From the NCBI GenBank assembly GCA_037443425.1, contig JBBIOI010000003.1, positions 1 through 64,000 on the forward strand: a stretch of DNA of 64,000 nucleotides, read 5' to 3'. The DNA comes from JBBIOI01 sp037443425 (GTDB lineage Bacteria; Desulfobacterota; BSN033; UBA1163). Of this stretch, positions 28,087-38,512 are shown piece by piece. The stretch's first letter is position 1. Each line of letters starts with the position of its first letter. Made by a program: the position numbers and the translations under genes. The notes under the pieces were generated by a model. It made no database searches. It was given only the letters and a program-made list of their open reading frames with translations, and had not been told where the DNA came from.

Positions 28087-28116
28087 TTGACAATATGAAT
28101 CTTTTTGATTGATAAT
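28087..28116 (+). promoter_or_regulatory. Sigma-70-type promoter of the MFS exporter gene
   Basis: TTGACA (28087-28092), 18-nt spacer, GATAAT (28111-28116). The start is followed by AAGGAGG about 8 nt before the ATG at 28145. Repeat copy 2 ends 11 nt upstream of the -35 box. Confidence 0.75.
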
Positions 28117-28144
28117 TAAAACTTCATAAGGAGGTTTTATAAAA

Positions 28145-29311
28145 ATGAACAAAAAGGCATTATCCATTCTTAGTGCTGGTCATATGGTCACAGATATGAA
28201 TCAAACAATCCTACCTTCACTCCTTCCATTCTTTAAAGATGCATTGAATATCTCATTCACAACTGCTGGGACACTTATACTGATAGGTAACATAACCTCC
28301 TCAGTTATTCAGCCTCTTTTTGGATACATCTCTGATCGTAGACCTACAAAATGGTTTCTACCTTTTGCACCTCTTATAGCATCTCTTGGTATGGCACTTA
28401 CTGGTGTTGTATCAAGTTATATATTATTACTCGTCTGTATCATTATAAGTGGTCTTGGTATAGCAAGTTTTCATCCAGAAGGATTTAAGACTGCCCATTA
28501 TTTTATTGGAGAAAAAAAGATGACAGGGATGTCAATATTTTCAGTGGGCGGAAGCATTGGATTCGCTATTGGCCCGCTTTGGGCACTTTGGCTCTTTACG
28601 TTATTTGGAATGAAGGGGACAATTGGTTTTATCTTCCCTGGAATCATAATGACTATCATAATAATGATATACTTATCGATGCTTACTTCTCCTATTGAAT
28701 CAGCATTCATAGATTCAAAAAAAAGGCAGAAAGAACCTCTAACAAGAGAACAGAAAATTTCACTTATTCTCCTTATCTGTCTTGCGACCATAAGGGCATG
28801 GGCTCAGATTGGATTGGTCAGTTATATTCCTTTTTATTATATAAATTACCTGAAAGGAAATCCCTTATACGCAGGTAAACTTGTTACAACCTTCCTGATG
28901 ACAGGTGCAGTAGGAATGCTCATTGGTGCACCAATAGCGGATCGATGGGGTCATAAAAAATTTCTCCTGACAACACTTGTTATCTCTATCCCGTTCTTCT
29001 TTTTCTTTTACTATAGTAAAGGATTCTGGGCATTCCTCTTTGTTGGATTAGCAGGCATGATTTTAGGTTCAACATTTACACTTACTACTATTATGGCACA
29101 ATTACTATTGCCTCATCACCTTGGAATCGTCTCCGGATTAATGGTTGGATTCACAATAGGCACAGCAGGAATTGGCGTAACACTTTTTGGTGTTATAGCA
29201 GATACATGGGGAATCCCTGCTGCAATGAAGGTGATCTTCTTAATGCCATTAATATCATTTTTCTTTGGTCTGCCAATAAAATATGAATATTCTATAAGAA
29301 GGAGTAAATAA
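28145..29311 (+). CDS. MFS transporter, fosmidomycin-resistance (Fsr)-like
   Basis: 388 residues with about 12 membrane helices. The N-terminus LSAGHMVTDMNQTILPSLLPFF closely follows the Fsr family opening, and GYISDRRPTKW is the MFS loop 2-3 motif. Members export fosmidomycin and other small molecules by proton antiport. The ATG at 28145 has a good AAGGAGG site. It stands alone or with the epimerase on the plus strand. Confidence 0.85.
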   Translation: MNKKALSILSAGHMVTDMNQTILPSLLPFFKDALNISFTTAGTLILIGNITSSVIQPLFGYISDRRPTKWFLPFAPLIASLGMALTGVVSSYILLLVCIIISGLGIASFHPEGFKTAHYFIGEKKMTGMSIFSVGGSIGFAIGPLWALWLFTLFGMKGTIGFIFPGIIMTIIIMIYLSMLTSPIESAFIDSKKRQKEPLTREQKISLILLICLATIRAWAQIGLVSYIPFYYINYLKGNPLYAGKLVTTFLMTGAVGMLIGAPIADRWGHKKFLLTTLVISIPFFFFFYYSKGFWAFLFVGLAGMILGSTFTLTTIMAQLLLPHHLGIVSGLMVGFTIGTAGIGVTLFGVIADTWGIPAAMKVIFLMPLISFFFGLPIKYEYSIRRSK

Positions 29312-29384
29312 TAGATCAACTCGAAATATGTTCTATAAAATTAAGTATTCACGACTAAAAATAGCATATATTTTGAAATCTGCT

Positions 29385-29390
29385 TATAAT
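29385..29390 (+). promoter_or_regulatory. -10 box upstream of the epimerase gene
   Basis: TATAAT 17 nt before ATG 29408; no clear -35 at the expected distance. The short leader without a ribosome site suggests leaderless or near-leaderless translation. Confidence 0.4.
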
Positions 29391-29407
29391 TGATATAAAA
29401 TTTTTGT

Positions 29408-30364
29408 ATGGGGAAATTTTTCGTTACTGGAGGAGCAGGATTTATTGGTTCTCATCTATGCGAATCCCTCTTGAAAGAGGGGTTCTCTGTAATTTGCTTT
29501 GACAACTTTGACAGTTTTTATGACCCAAATATTAAGATTAAAAATGTAGAAAGAATCACAAGACTTTTCCCCCGTAATTTTGAAGTCATCCCTGGAGATA
29601 TTAGAAACTCTGAACATCTTAAAGAAGTTTTTAAAAAGGAGAGAATTGACCGAGTAATCCACCTTGCAGCTCTGGCTGGTGTAAGACCATCGATCAAGAA
29701 TCCTCTAATTTATCAAGATGTAAATATTAGAGGAACCATTATGCTATTGGAGACATGCAAGGAGTTTGAAGTAAATAATTTCATTTTTGCCTCATCTTCT
29801 TCTGTTTATGGAGAAAATCAGAGAGTTCCTTTTTCTGAAAGGGATCTTGATATTCAACCTATATCTCCATATGGTGTTACGAAAAGGGCAGGTGAACTCA
29901 TTTGTTATTCCTATTATCATCTCTTTGGGATAAATATTGCTTGCCTTCGAATATTTACTGCATATGGTCCAAGACAGAGGCCCGAGATGGCAATACATAA
30001 ATTTACAAGATTAATCGATATAGGAGAAAAGATACCCATATATGGAGATGGTTCATCAAGAAGGGATTATACATATATTGATGACCTTATTGATGGGATT
30101 ATGAAGGTTATATATCACCACAAAGGATATGAAATCTATAATTTGGGTGAATCACAAACCGTCTCTTTAAAAGAGTTGGTCCATTTGATAGAAGAAGCAT
30201 TTGGTAAGAAGGCACATATTGAAATGTTGGATCCTCAACCAGGTGATGTTTCTATCACCTATGCAGATATTTCGAAGGCAGAAAAGATGCTTGGTTATCG
30301 TCCAAAAGTAAAGATTGAGGAAGGGATTAGAAGATTTGTTGAGTGGTATAAAAGGAATAAGTAG
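29408..30364 (+). CDS. NAD-dependent sugar-nucleotide epimerase (UDP-glucose/glucuronate 4-epimerase type)
   Basis: 318 residues of the extended short-chain dehydrogenase family: TGGAGFIGSHLCE binds NAD, SSSSVYGENQ and YGVTKRAGE supply the catalytic Ser/Thr and Tyr-x-x-x-Lys, and RIFTAYGPRQRPEMA and IYGDGSSRRDYTYIDD are typical of GalE/UDP-glucuronate epimerases. It supplies nucleotide sugars for surface polysaccharide. No Shine-Dalgarno precedes the ATG; TATAAT at 29385-29390 implies a leader of only about 11 nt. It converges with coaX (12 bp gap). Confidence 0.9.
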   Translation: MGKFFVTGGAGFIGSHLCESLLKEGFSVICFDNFDSFYDPNIKIKNVERITRLFPRNFEVIPGDIRNSEHLKEVFKKERIDRVIHLAALAGVRPSIKNPLIYQDVNIRGTIMLLETCKEFEVNNFIFASSSSVYGENQRVPFSERDLDIQPISPYGVTKRAGELICYSYYHLFGINIACLRIFTAYGPRQRPEMAIHKFTRLIDIGEKIPIYGDGSSRRDYTYIDDLIDGIMKVIYHHKGYEIYNLGESQTVSLKELVHLIEEAFGKKAHIEMLDPQPGDVSITYADISKAEKMLGYRPKVKIEEGIRRFVEWYKRNK

Positions 30365-30376
30365 TCTCAGCAAACT

Positions 30377-31162
30377 TTATTTAGCCCTTTTTAATCTTTT
30401 TTGATTTCTTTCATATATAATTTTTAAGCCTTCAAGAGTTAAAAATTCGTCCACTTCATCAATCGTCTCTGAATCACTTGCAATAAGATTTGCCAACCCA
30501 CCAGTGGCAACCACTTTTGGATCTGATCTCACCTCTTTCCTCATCCTTCTTACAATCTCATCTACTAAACCAACATATCCAAAAAATATGCCAGATTGCA
30601 TGCTCTGGATTGTATTTCTTCCTATCACTTTTTTTGGTTTTAGGATTTCAACTCTGGGAAGTTTTGATGCCCGCTGAAATAGGGCTTCTGCTGAAATTCC
30701 TATACCAGGTGCTATAACGCCTCCTATATATTCACCTTTGTTCGAAACATAATCAAAAGTTGTTGCTGTTCCAAAATCAACTATTATTACACTCCTTTTA
30801 TATCTCTCATAGGCTGCAACAGCATTCACAATACGGTCTGCCCCAACCTCTTCAGGATATTCATACAGGATTGGCATCCCTGTAACTATGCCAGGACCCA
30901 CAACAAGTGGTTTTAACTTGAAATACCTTTCTGCCATTCCCTCCAACATATTCAATACGGGTGGAACAACACACGAGATAATCATCCCATCGAAATCACC
31001 AATCTCAATGCTATCGAACTGGAAAAGATCACGAAAAAGGATTCCCCATTCATCAGCTGTCTTCTCCCTTTCAGTCCCAATACGCCAATGGTCCACTAGC
31101 ACGTCTCCATCATAAACACCGAGTACTGTATTTGTATTTCCAACGTCTATAACAAGCAGCAT
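30377..31162 (-). CDS. coaX: Type III pantothenate kinase
   Basis: 261 residues with the CoaX motifs [10 protein letters not shown] (P-loop-like), [21 protein letters not shown] and [10 protein letters not shown]. It phosphorylates pantothenate in the first step of coenzyme A synthesis and is insensitive to CoA feedback in characterised members. It directly follows birA (18-bp gap), a widely conserved arrangement. Confidence 0.95.
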   Translation of the reverse strand: MLLVIDVGNTNTVLGVYDGDVLVDHWRIGTEREKTADEWGILFRDLFQFDSIEIGDFDGMIISCVVPPVLNMLEGMAERYFKLKPLVVGPGIVTGMPILYEYPEEVGADRIVNAVAAYERYKRSVIIVDFGTATTFDYVSNKGEYIGGVIAPGIGISAEALFQRASKLPRVEILKPKKVIGRNTIQSMQSGIFFGYVGLVDEIVRRMRKEVRSDPKVVATGGLANLIASDSETIDEVDEFLTLEGLKIIYERNQKRLKRAK

Positions 31163-31180
31163 ATCGCCTCCTTTTCTAAT

Positions 31181-32152
31181 TCATCTTAAGTATTCAACAT
31201 CGCCCGCTATTATTCTCATTAGCTTCCCATCTTTATCCTCTATGATCAGCGCACCATCTGAATCAATATCAATCGCCTTCCCTATAACTTCGTCTTTAAA
31301 CGAACTTACCCTTACCATTTTATCCTTTATATCAGCCCATCTCCGCCAAGCATCAAGCACAGGTTTATTCCCCTCTCTAATAAACCTTTCATACCAATCT
31401 TCTATTTCCTTAAAGAGAAAACAAATAAATTCTTTTCTCGAGACCTCCCTTCCTGTTTCTATCTTTAAAGATGTTGCATATTCTCTGATATCCTTTGGAA
31501 ACTCTTCTTTACCTATGTTAATGTTAATCCCAATTCCTAAAATAATAAAATGGATTCGATCTGTCTCTGAATCAATCTCATTTAGAATCCCGGCAACCTT
31601 CTTTCCTCCTATGAGAATGTCATTAGGCCATTTTATTGATGGATTTATATCTGAATATTTTTTTATTGACTCAGCAGTTGAAACAGCTGAAAGAAGAGTA
31701 ATCATGGATGCCTGATTTGGTAATATCTCAGGCCTTAGGATAATCGAAATATAAAGATTTAGGTATGGAGGAGAAAACCATTGGCGTCCAAGTCTACCCT
31801 TCCCTTTCTCCTGTGTCTCCGCAATAATGACCTCTCCTTCATCAGCACCTTGCATGGCTAATTGATACGCAATTGAGTTAGTTGAATCAACTTTTTGAAA
31901 ATAATGAATCTTTTTAGCTATCCATCTTGTCTCAAGGATCTGCTTGATCTCTGCTGGCAAAAGGATATCAGGGCAACTGATCAGACGATATCCAGCTCTT
32001 GGAGAGGCATCAATCTCATAGCCCAACTCTCTAAGTTTTTTTATTCTCTTCCAGATTGCTGTCCGACTAACATTCAGGGTCCTGCTTATCTTTTCGCCTG
32101 AAATGAAATTCCCTTCGTTCTGTTTTAAGAGCTTAAGAATATCCTCATCCAT
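31181..32152 (-). CDS. birA: Bifunctional biotin-protein ligase / biotin operon repressor
   Basis: 323 residues: N-terminal winged HTH (ISGEKISRTLNVSRTAIWKRI), central ligase domain with KVDSTNSIA, EKGKGRLGRQW (biotinyl-AMP loop) and IKWPNDILIGGKKVAGIL, and a C-terminal SH3-like domain. It activates biotin and attaches it to carboxylase carrier domains, and probably represses biotin genes. It lies upstream of coaX on the minus strand. Confidence 0.95.
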   Translation of the reverse strand: MDEDILKLLKQNEGNFISGEKISRTLNVSRTAIWKRIKKLRELGYEIDASPRAGYRLISCPDILLPAEIKQILETRWIAKKIHYFQKVDSTNSIAYQLAMQGADEGEVIIAETQEKGKGRLGRQWFSPPYLNLYISIILRPEILPNQASMITLLSAVSTAESIKKYSDINPSIKWPNDILIGGKKVAGILNEIDSETDRIHFIILGIGININIGKEEFPKDIREYATSLKIETGREVSRKEFICFLFKEIEDWYERFIREGNKPVLDAWRRWADIKDKMVRVSSFKDEVIGKAIDIDSDGALIIEDKDGKLMRIIAGDVEYLR

Positions 32153-32164
32153 TTAAAGCCTGAT

Positions 32165-34204
32165 CTATGATAACACCTTATCGTAATGAGAAAAATGCAT
32201 GGAGAATGTTCCTCTCCCTTGTGTGAGAGATCTTAAATCTGTAGAATACCCAAACATCCGCGTAAGTGGAGCAATAGCCTTTATCATTGTAATCTTGCCT
32301 TTTGGAGTTATCTCCTCCACATGGCTCTTCCTTGCCTTTAAATCTCCAACAACCTCTCCCATAAACTCCTCTGGTACTATGATATTTACTTCCATCATTG
32401 GCTCAAGCAGTATGGGCTGGGCCTTTCGGCAAGCCTCACGAAGCGCGTTTGAAGAGGCTATCTTTAATGCAAGAGTGGATGGGTGATCCAAATCTGTCTG
32501 GGCCTTCAATAATATTACACGCAAATCTGTTAACGGATAGCCCATTACTACACCAACATTTGAAGCCTCTCTTATGCCTTCTTCAATAGATGAAAGCCAT
32601 TCCTTTGATATAGATTCCTCAGGTATCTCTGAAAGAAATTCTAATCCTTTCCCACGCCTATTTGGTGAAACCCTCAAATAAACCTCTCCATAATGTTTTA
32701 TATCTTCCATCTCCTTTAAAAATTTTCCAGATGCCTCTGCCTCCTTTTCAATAGTCTCTCTATAAACCACCTGTGGTCTTCCTACATTTACTTCGAGATT
32801 ATACTCTGTATATAGTCTATTTACTAAAACATCTAAATGTAATTCCCCCATTCCCGAAAGGATTGTCTGCCCTGTATCTTCATCAAATTTAACATGAAAG
32901 GTTGGATCCTCTTCTGCTAACTTTAAAAGTGAGTCCGCAAGCTTCTCCTGATCTCTATTTGTTTTGGGTTCTACAGCTATCGACATTACCGGCTTATAAA
33001 AATCTATTGGTTCAAGAAGGATAGGTCGATCACTATGGCATAAGGTATCTCCAGTAGTAGTCTCCTTTAAGCCCATAACGGCTACAATATCCCCTGTCTT
33101 TGCCTCCTCAACACGATTCCGATGATGAGCATGCATCTGAAATATTCTTGAAATCTTCTCGTTTCTCTTAAGTCTCGGATTATAGACCTCCATACCCACT
33201 TTTAGTTCACCTGAATAAATTCTAATAAAGACAAGTTTTCTACCTTCATCCATCATAACTTTAAAGGCCAGTGCTGTGAATGATTCATCATCTTTTGCAA
33301 GCCTTTTCTCGATAGCCCCTGTTATTGGATGCTTACCTTCAACAGGCGGAATGTCAAGAGGTGATGGTAGATAATCTACGATTGCATCGATGAGAGGTTG
33401 AATGCCAAGATTCCTCAGTGCAGCCCCGCAGAGAACAGGTACGGCCTTCATTGAAATCGTAGCCTTCCTTATTGCCCTCTTTAGTTCTGATTCCGAAATA
33501 TCTTCACCATTTAAGTACTTCTCCATTATCTCATCATCAATTTCTGCAACTGATTCTATCAATTTTATATGATGGGAGTTGGCTTCTTTTGATAATTCCT
33601 CAGGTATTGGTATATATTCATACTCAATACCCAGGCTTTCCTGATCCCATACTATTGCTTTCATATTTATAAGGTCTATTACACCGCTGAATCTATCTTC
33701 CTGGCCAATCGGGATCTGAACGAGCATAGGGTTTGCCCCAAGCCGATCGACCATCATCTTTATAGTATTAAAAAAGTCTGCTCCAATCCTATCCATCTTG
33801 TTAACGAAGGCTATTTTAGGAACCTTATATTTATCTGCCTGATGCCATACCGTCTCGGATTGGGGCTCCACCCCTTCTACAGCACTAAAAATACCTATTG
33901 CCCCATCAAGCACCCTCAAGGACCTTTCGACTTCAATTGTAAAATCAACATGTCCTGGAGTATCAATAATATGGATTATACTCCCTTTCCACTCAACGGT
34001 CGTAACAGCGGATGTTATGGTAATGCCCCTCTGCTGTTCCTGAAGCATCCAATCCATTGTTGCTGTACCTTCGTCTACCTCACCCATCCTGTGGATCTTC
34101 TTTGTATAGAATAATATCCTCTCGGTGACAGTAGTCTTACCTGCATCAATATGCGCCATAAATCCAATATTTCTTGTCCGCGATATCCTCTTTTCTCCAG
34201 CCAT
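32165..34204 (-). CDS. fusA: Elongation factor G (probably a paralogue outside the str operon)
   Basis: 679 residues with AHIDAGKTT (G1), RGITITSA (G2), DTPGHVDF (G3), NKMDR (G4) and all five EF-G domains through [10 protein letters not shown] at the C-terminus. It promotes ribosomal translocation, and some paralogues act in recycling. No rpsL, rpsG or tuf lies beside it; it is between the UroD-like gene and birA, so it may be a second EF-G rather than the str-operon copy. Confidence 0.93.
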   Translation of the reverse strand: MAGEKRISRTRNIGFMAHIDAGKTTVTERILFYTKKIHRMGEVDEGTATMDWMLQEQQRGITITSAVTTVEWKGSIIHIIDTPGHVDFTIEVERSLRVLDGAIGIFSAVEGVEPQSETVWHQADKYKVPKIAFVNKMDRIGADFFNTIKMMVDRLGANPMLVQIPIGQEDRFSGVIDLINMKAIVWDQESLGIEYEYIPIPEELSKEANSHHIKLIESVAEIDDEIMEKYLNGEDISESELKRAIRKATISMKAVPVLCGAALRNLGIQPLIDAIVDYLPSPLDIPPVEGKHPITGAIEKRLAKDDESFTALAFKVMMDEGRKLVFIRIYSGELKVGMEVYNPRLKRNEKISRIFQMHAHHRNRVEEAKTGDIVAVMGLKETTTGDTLCHSDRPILLEPIDFYKPVMSIAVEPKTNRDQEKLADSLLKLAEEDPTFHVKFDEDTGQTILSGMGELHLDVLVNRLYTEYNLEVNVGRPQVVYRETIEKEAEASGKFLKEMEDIKHYGEVYLRVSPNRRGKGLEFLSEIPEESISKEWLSSIEEGIREASNVGVVMGYPLTDLRVILLKAQTDLDHPSTLALKIASSNALREACRKAQPILLEPMMEVNIIVPEEFMGEVVGDLKARKSHVEEITPKGKITMIKAIAPLTRMFGYSTDLRSLTQGRGTFSMHFSHYDKVLS

Positions 34205-34218
34205 TTTCCTATGAATTA

Positions 34219-35139
34219 TTAGGTATAATTACTATAATTGTCAACCACCTTATCAGCGATTTTATAAATCTCTTTTACTTTATCTATAAAATCTCCACGA
34301 TATAGACCACTTGCCGAAGAAAGGATAAAGCCGCCTCCTTTGGTAATCATTTTTAAACGCGTCTCAAATTCCTTCAATTTATCCATTTGGATATCTTTCG
34401 CCTCTAAGATCTCTGAATCTATACCTCCCATTAATGTAAGGACATGACCAAACCTCTCTTTTAAAGATAAAAGATCATTTGACCGATCTTGAATTGATGC
34501 CAAACCATCAAATCCAATTGAGATAAGCCTTGGGACTAATTGATTAATATCTCCACAGGAATGAAATAATGCAAATAACCCCTTTTTACGAACCTTAGAA
34601 ATGAGAGAGCTAAAAAAATCAGAGAATATATCGTTAAATAATTTAGGACTAATAAAAAGGTTATCTTCACCTGCTAAATCGTCAGCTATAACAAAAGCAT
34701 CTATTGGAAGATCGAGGCACTCATCTATTAAAAAATTTATATTTGAGCATTCCTCTTCAATTTCATTTTTAATCTCAATCCATTTTCGGCTAAGATAACT
34801 GAGGGCATTCATTAACCCTATTCTGCGAGAAATCCTCTGAAATGGGCCATCTATAACTATCATTAAGAAAAGACCATCATTAATCTTCGTAGCCTCAAAA
34901 ATCTCCTTTAAGCTAAAATATCTGTAATTAGTAACGTTATCCTCCAGAACCTTTTCAGAAAGCGGAAAAGAGATTATATCCTGGCAGAGTATCTTTACTG
35001 CTTTAAAATGACCTGAAATATCATCATTTAGATTTAATCTTTTAAATATTTCTCTTCCTAACCAGAGTTCCCCTCTTGGTATTCGATTTGATAGTTGATG
35101 CTTAAATGCCTTTTTTACTATATCTGCTGGACATTCCAT
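34219..35139 (-). CDS. UroD/MtaA-family protein
   Basis: 306 residues. [12 protein letters not shown] matches the zinc-binding H-x-C-G motif of methylcobamide:coenzyme M methyltransferases (MtaA/CmuA) rather than true uroporphyrinogen decarboxylase, whose N-terminal R-x-x-P-x-W-x-M-R-Q-A-G signature is absent (here [15 protein letters not shown]). It probably transfers a methyl group or decarboxylates an unknown substrate. It lies between the fusA-like gene and the second TRAP permease, so a link with TRAP uptake is possible. Confidence 0.75.
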   Translation of the reverse strand: MECPADIVKKAFKHQLSNRIPRGELWLGREIFKRLNLNDDISGHFKAVKILCQDIISFPLSEKVLEDNVTNYRYFSLKEIFEATKINDGLFLMIVIDGPFQRISRRIGLMNALSYLSRKWIEIKNEIEEECSNINFLIDECLDLPIDAFVIADDLAGEDNLFISPKLFNDIFSDFFSSLISKVRKKGLFALFHSCGDINQLVPRLISIGFDGLASIQDRSNDLLSLKERFGHVLTLMGGIDSEILEAKDIQMDKLKEFETRLKMITKGGGFILSSASGLYRGDFIDKVKEIYKIADKVVDNYSNYT

Positions 35140-35173
35140 ATTAGGATTTTTTCAGAATTATCTGGAAGTTATA

Positions 35174-36475
35174 TCATTTATATAAAACTGATGGCAACCA
35201 TAGGGCAAGTTCTGGGAAGAAGAATAGAAGACCCCAGACAAGGATTAATGATATCAGGAAAGGTGCAACCCCTCTATATATTGTTCCCATCGGAATCTTT
35301 GTAATGTTTTTTACTACAAATACACAGATGGCCACCGGTGGAATAACAACACCAATCATCGCCACAACCCCAATTACTATTCCAAACCATAAGGGGTGAA
35401 AACCAAGTTTCAGGACAGCAGGATAAAAAATTGGTGTAGCAAGGATCAGAAATGTAAGGTCATCTATGATTGAACCACCAAGCTCAAAAATTATACAGAT
35501 CATTATCATTATTAAATAGCGATTAAGTGGTAGGGTTGCAATCCAATCTGCTGCAGCTTGAGGAATATTGGTGACTGTTATAAAATGGCCAAGTATTGTC
35601 GAACCTGCAATAAGCATGATGAGCATGATAGCTGTTCTTAGTGATTCTTTTATTGATTTAACATATTTATCAAATGTCATATCTCGCTTCAATATGGAGA
35701 GAAGTAAAACTGCAAAGGTCCCAACAGCCCCTGCCTCAGTAGGAGTGAAAAATCCCCTTATTATTCCTCCTATTACAAGAACGAAGACCAATAAGACCCA
35801 AAAGATTTCAGGAAGTGACCTTATCCTTTCACCCCAGCTCGAACGTTCAGATCTTGGCGCTATATTAGGATTAATCTTTGCCCAACCATAAATTATGGCA
35901 ATAAACAGGAATGCTATAATTAACCCTGGAATAATCCCCGCTATAAATAGTTGACCTATGGACTGTTCTGTCAATATCCCGAGTATAATCAGAGTAACAC
36001 TTGGAGGTATAATAACACCAAGTGTCCCTACAGTAGCAACTATACCTGAGGAAAGTTTCTTATCATAGCCATACTTCTCCATCTCGTGAATAGCCACACC
36101 TGCAAATGTTGCTGAAGTAGCAGCTGACGAACCGCAGATGGTTTTAAATGCAGTGGCACCTACAACTGTAGCCATTGCCAGTCCACCTGGGATATGACCT
36201 ATAAACTTATGGGCAGAATCATAAAGCCTTCTTGCTATACCGGCATTAAAACCAATCTGTCCCATCAGGATAAAAAGAGGAAACACAGTGTATCCATAAT
36301 TTGTTAAAACTTCAAAGACATCTCTTGAAATGAGGTTGATTGCAGCATGAAAACCATTAATATAAGCAAACCCTACAAAACCAACAATAGCCATTGCAAA
36401 GGCAAGTTCAATACCTGTGACGAAAAGTAAAAGAAGCACAATCAATGCTATAATACCAACCATTACCTCATTCAT
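35174..36475 (-). CDS. dctM: TRAP transporter large permease (DctM family), second system
   Basis: 433 residues from ATG 36475 (MNEVMVGIIALIVLLLL); a longer frame to 36556 would lie wholly inside dctQ and is rejected. About 12 membrane helices. Typical segments: GIELAFAMAIVGF, GSSAATSATFAGVAIHEMEKYGYDKKL, PSVTLIILGILTEQSIGQLF and PTEAGAVGTFAV. Overlaps dctQ by 8 bp, showing translational coupling. Substrate unknown. Confidence 0.95.
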   Translation of the reverse strand: MNEVMVGIIALIVLLLLFVTGIELAFAMAIVGFVGFAYINGFHAAINLISRDVFEVLTNYGYTVFPLFILMGQIGFNAGIARRLYDSAHKFIGHIPGGLAMATVVGATAFKTICGSSAATSATFAGVAIHEMEKYGYDKKLSSGIVATVGTLGVIIPPSVTLIILGILTEQSIGQLFIAGIIPGLIIAFLFIAIIYGWAKINPNIAPRSERSSWGERIRSLPEIFWVLLVFVLVIGGIIRGFFTPTEAGAVGTFAVLLLSILKRDMTFDKYVKSIKESLRTAIMLIMLIAGSTILGHFITVTNIPQAAADWIATLPLNRYLIMIMICIIFELGGSIIDDLTFLILATPIFYPAVLKLGFHPLWFGIVIGVVAMIGVVIPPVAICVFVVKNITKIPMGTIYRGVAPFLISLILVWGLLFFFPELALWLPSVLYK

Positions 36476-36950
36476 ATTTTTCGCTCCAAATTCCAATAAT
36501 ATCGAAAAGAAAAACAAAGCATTCAAGCAGACAACAGACCCCAACACCATAGGCAACCGGATAAAAAGGTAATTTCATTGTTGCAGTCACCTCTCCAGAT
36601 GCCCGAAACATAGCCCCTACATTAAAAAGATTATATCCAATAAAAGCAAATAGTATAAGGCATAAAATACGTGTAAATGTATTCATTATCTTTTTAGACC
36701 TGTTTGAAAGTTTCTCTATAACAAAATCCATTGTTACATGTCCTCGTTCAAGAGATACCTGTGGAATACCAAAACCTATAACAAGGGCAAGCGAAAGCGA
36801 TACGATTTCAAATGTCCCAATTATAGGAGTTTTTGTTGTCCTTAATAGGACATCAATCACAGTAAGCAACATCATAAATGTTAATGCTACACCGGCTATT
36901 ATATTTAAGACTCTACTTATATATTTCAGAACATAAAAGGAGTTGGCCAT
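36468..36950 (-). CDS. dctQ: TRAP transporter small permease (DctQ family), second system
   Basis: 160 residues, four membrane helices, with LALVIGFGIPQVSLERGHVTMDFV, matching the DctQ E-x-G-H-x-x-V/M-D element. It partners with DctM (8-bp overlap) and DctP (62 bp upstream). An 18-bp perfect hairpin lies in the dctP-dctQ gap. Confidence 0.9.
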   Translation of the reverse strand: MANSFYVLKYISRVLNIIAGVALTFMMLLTVIDVLLRTTKTPIIGTFEIVSLSLALVIGFGIPQVSLERGHVTMDFVIEKLSNRSKKIMNTFTRILCLILFAFIGYNLFNVGAMFRASGEVTATMKLPFYPVAYGVGVCCLLECFVFLFDIIGIWSEKYE

Positions 36951-36972
36951 AGTCTAAATTCCCTTTATAATT

Positions 36973-37014
36973 AATTAATTTAGGAACGGTTTTTAGACCG
37001 TTCCTAAATTAATT
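36973..37014 (-). terminator. Perfect 18-bp inverted repeat between dctP and dctQ
   Basis: 36973-36990 (AATTAATTTAGGAACGGT) is exactly complementary to 36997-37014 with a 6-nt loop. It begins at the dctP stop codon. Transcribed leftward it would fold into a stem-loop ending A/T-rich, able to act as a partial terminator or as a 3' stabiliser of dctP mRNA, so that binding protein is made in excess over permease. Confidence 0.75.
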
Positions 37015-38071
37015 AGAATGCAGATGGTATTCCTCTACGTTTCTGTTCCTTATGCCAGTATGAAATCCGTTCTTTTATAAATTTAATCCATTCATCGATA
37101 TCAGCATCTTTATGTCCCTTCGAGACCATTGTCTTTTTATACTCACCAATAACAGGTTCAACTGCCTTTATCCACCTCAAGGCCTCAGCATCTGTTAGAT
37201 TAATGACCTGTCCTCCTTTACTCAGAAATAGATCCCTACCCTCAATATCCATCTGGTCCCAGAGGGCAGCCTGTTTACCCCTTGCTTCATTTGCAACCTC
37301 TGTAATTACTTTCTGGTTCTCAGGTGGTATAGCATCCCATTTACTTTTATTAATCACCCAGTAGAATGTAATCCCGGTTCCAAGTTGCCAATCAGCAGTT
37401 ACAAACTTTGTTACCTCAGCAAATTTCCAGTACTTGAGTGTTGAAAGATCTACAGTAACCCCATCAATAACAGCCCTATGTAAAGCATCATAAACATCTG
37501 GCATTGGCAGTGGAACAGGGACTCCACCGAGTAATTTTATGATGTCACTCATCTGACCCACTGCCCTGATTTTCAGTCCTTTTAAATCCTCAAGAGTTTT
37601 TACAGGTTTTTTTATAGTTTGAAGGATTATAGGTCCTGAAGTGGTTAGATATAATACATGAACACCATCCCACTCTTTAGGTCTGTATTTATTAAAGAAA
37701 TCTGTTGCAACCATTGTGGCAGTCCAACCACTTGGAAAACCAAGGGGAAGATCAAATACTTCAGTTACAGGAAAGCGACCACGGGTATATTGAATATGAG
37801 AAAACCCTAAGTCTGCTATTCCCGTAAGTACACCATCGTACATCTTAACTGGTGACAGTAATGTCCCACCGGGATAATATGTAATATCGACACGTCCGTT
37901 TGTACGTTTCTTTACCTCATCACAGAACCATCCATTAAGTACTGACATAGGATGTGTTACAGGGAGATAATTTGCTGCCTTCAGCTTAATGACATCAGCC
38001 CCTTTTACAGAATTATTTATAGCTACGATAAAGAATAAAAGCAAAATAAAAATCATAAAAATCTTTCTCAT
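37013..38071 (-). CDS. dctP: TRAP transporter periplasmic substrate-binding protein (DctP family), second system
   Basis: 352 residues with a clear signal peptide (MRKIFMIFILLLFFIVAINNSVKGA). DctP features: LPVTHPMSVLNGWFCDEV, KTLEDLKGLKIRAVG (DLKGLKIR motif) and LHRAVIDGVTVDLSTL. It captures substrate in the periplasm for DctQM. First gene of the second TRAP operon. The ATG at 38071 is preceded by GGAGGAGTAAAAAG. Confidence 0.93.
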   Translation of the reverse strand: MRKIFMIFILLLFFIVAINNSVKGADVIKLKAANYLPVTHPMSVLNGWFCDEVKKRTNGRVDITYYPGGTLLSPVKMYDGVLTGIADLGFSHIQYTRGRFPVTEVFDLPLGFPSGWTATMVATDFFNKYRPKEWDGVHVLYLTTSGPIILQTIKKPVKTLEDLKGLKIRAVGQMSDIIKLLGGVPVPLPMPDVYDALHRAVIDGVTVDLSTLKYWKFAEVTKFVTADWQLGTGITFYWVINKSKWDAIPPENQKVITEVANEARGKQAALWDQMDIEGRDLFLSKGGQVINLTDAEALRWIKAVEPVIGEYKKTMVSKGHKDADIDEWIKFIKERISYWHKEQKRRGIPSAF

Positions 38072-38159
38072 CTTTTTACTCCTCCTTTCTATTTAGTTTC
38101 AGAATCAATATCACAACTTAAAAAAAAATTCAATATTTTTTAAAAAATTTTTATTTAAT

Positions 38160-38498
38160 TTAATGAATGGTTCTATCTGAATCGTTTCTTATCTTAAAAG
38201 GTCCTTCCCATGGATATTTCGTCTCCTTTACAAATCGATCACGACAACTCTTGCATAAAATCAAGGTAAATTCCTCATAGACGTCTCTCTCAAGCTCTTC
38301 TGGTGTTGACTCCTCCACCTGCTTTATTAATTTTTTCAATTGTTGATCCACTCCTTCCTCTGGTTCTATTAACACCCCATCAAAATTTGAAAAAACACGT
38401 ATATTCACAAGGTAGCTGAGAGCGCCTGGTTTGAGCACCTTGCCACATCTAAAACAACTTCTTTCTTCGATGGTCTTAGTATCACTTTCCTTCATCAT
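38160..38498 (-). CDS. Hypothetical protein with two CxxC pairs (zinc-ribbon-like)
   Basis: 112 residues, no membrane segment. SCFRCGKVLKPG near residues 14-25 and LCKSCRDRF near 81-89 provide four Cys that could bind zinc; the region between is acidic (EEGVDQQLKKLIKQVEESTPEELE). I do not recognise a named family. It starts 14 bp after the end of trmFO on the same strand, so it is probably co-transcribed with the topA block. Confidence 0.65.
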   Translation of the reverse strand: MMKESDTKTIEERSCFRCGKVLKPGALSYLVNIRVFSNFDGVLIEPEEGVDQQLKKLIKQVEESTPEELERDVYEEFTLILCKSCRDRFVKETKYPWEGPFKIRNDSDRTIH

Positions 38499-38512
38499 AT
38501 TCCATCTCCCTT

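Noticed and set aside
34219..35139. Uroporphyrinogen decarboxylase (hemE)
   Set aside because: The HemE N-terminal signature is missing and an H-x-C-G zinc motif of MtaA-like methyltransferases is present.
36476..36556. N-terminal extension of the second DctM
   Set aside because: These codons lie inside dctQ and do not resemble DctM; the ATG at 36475 gives the normal length.
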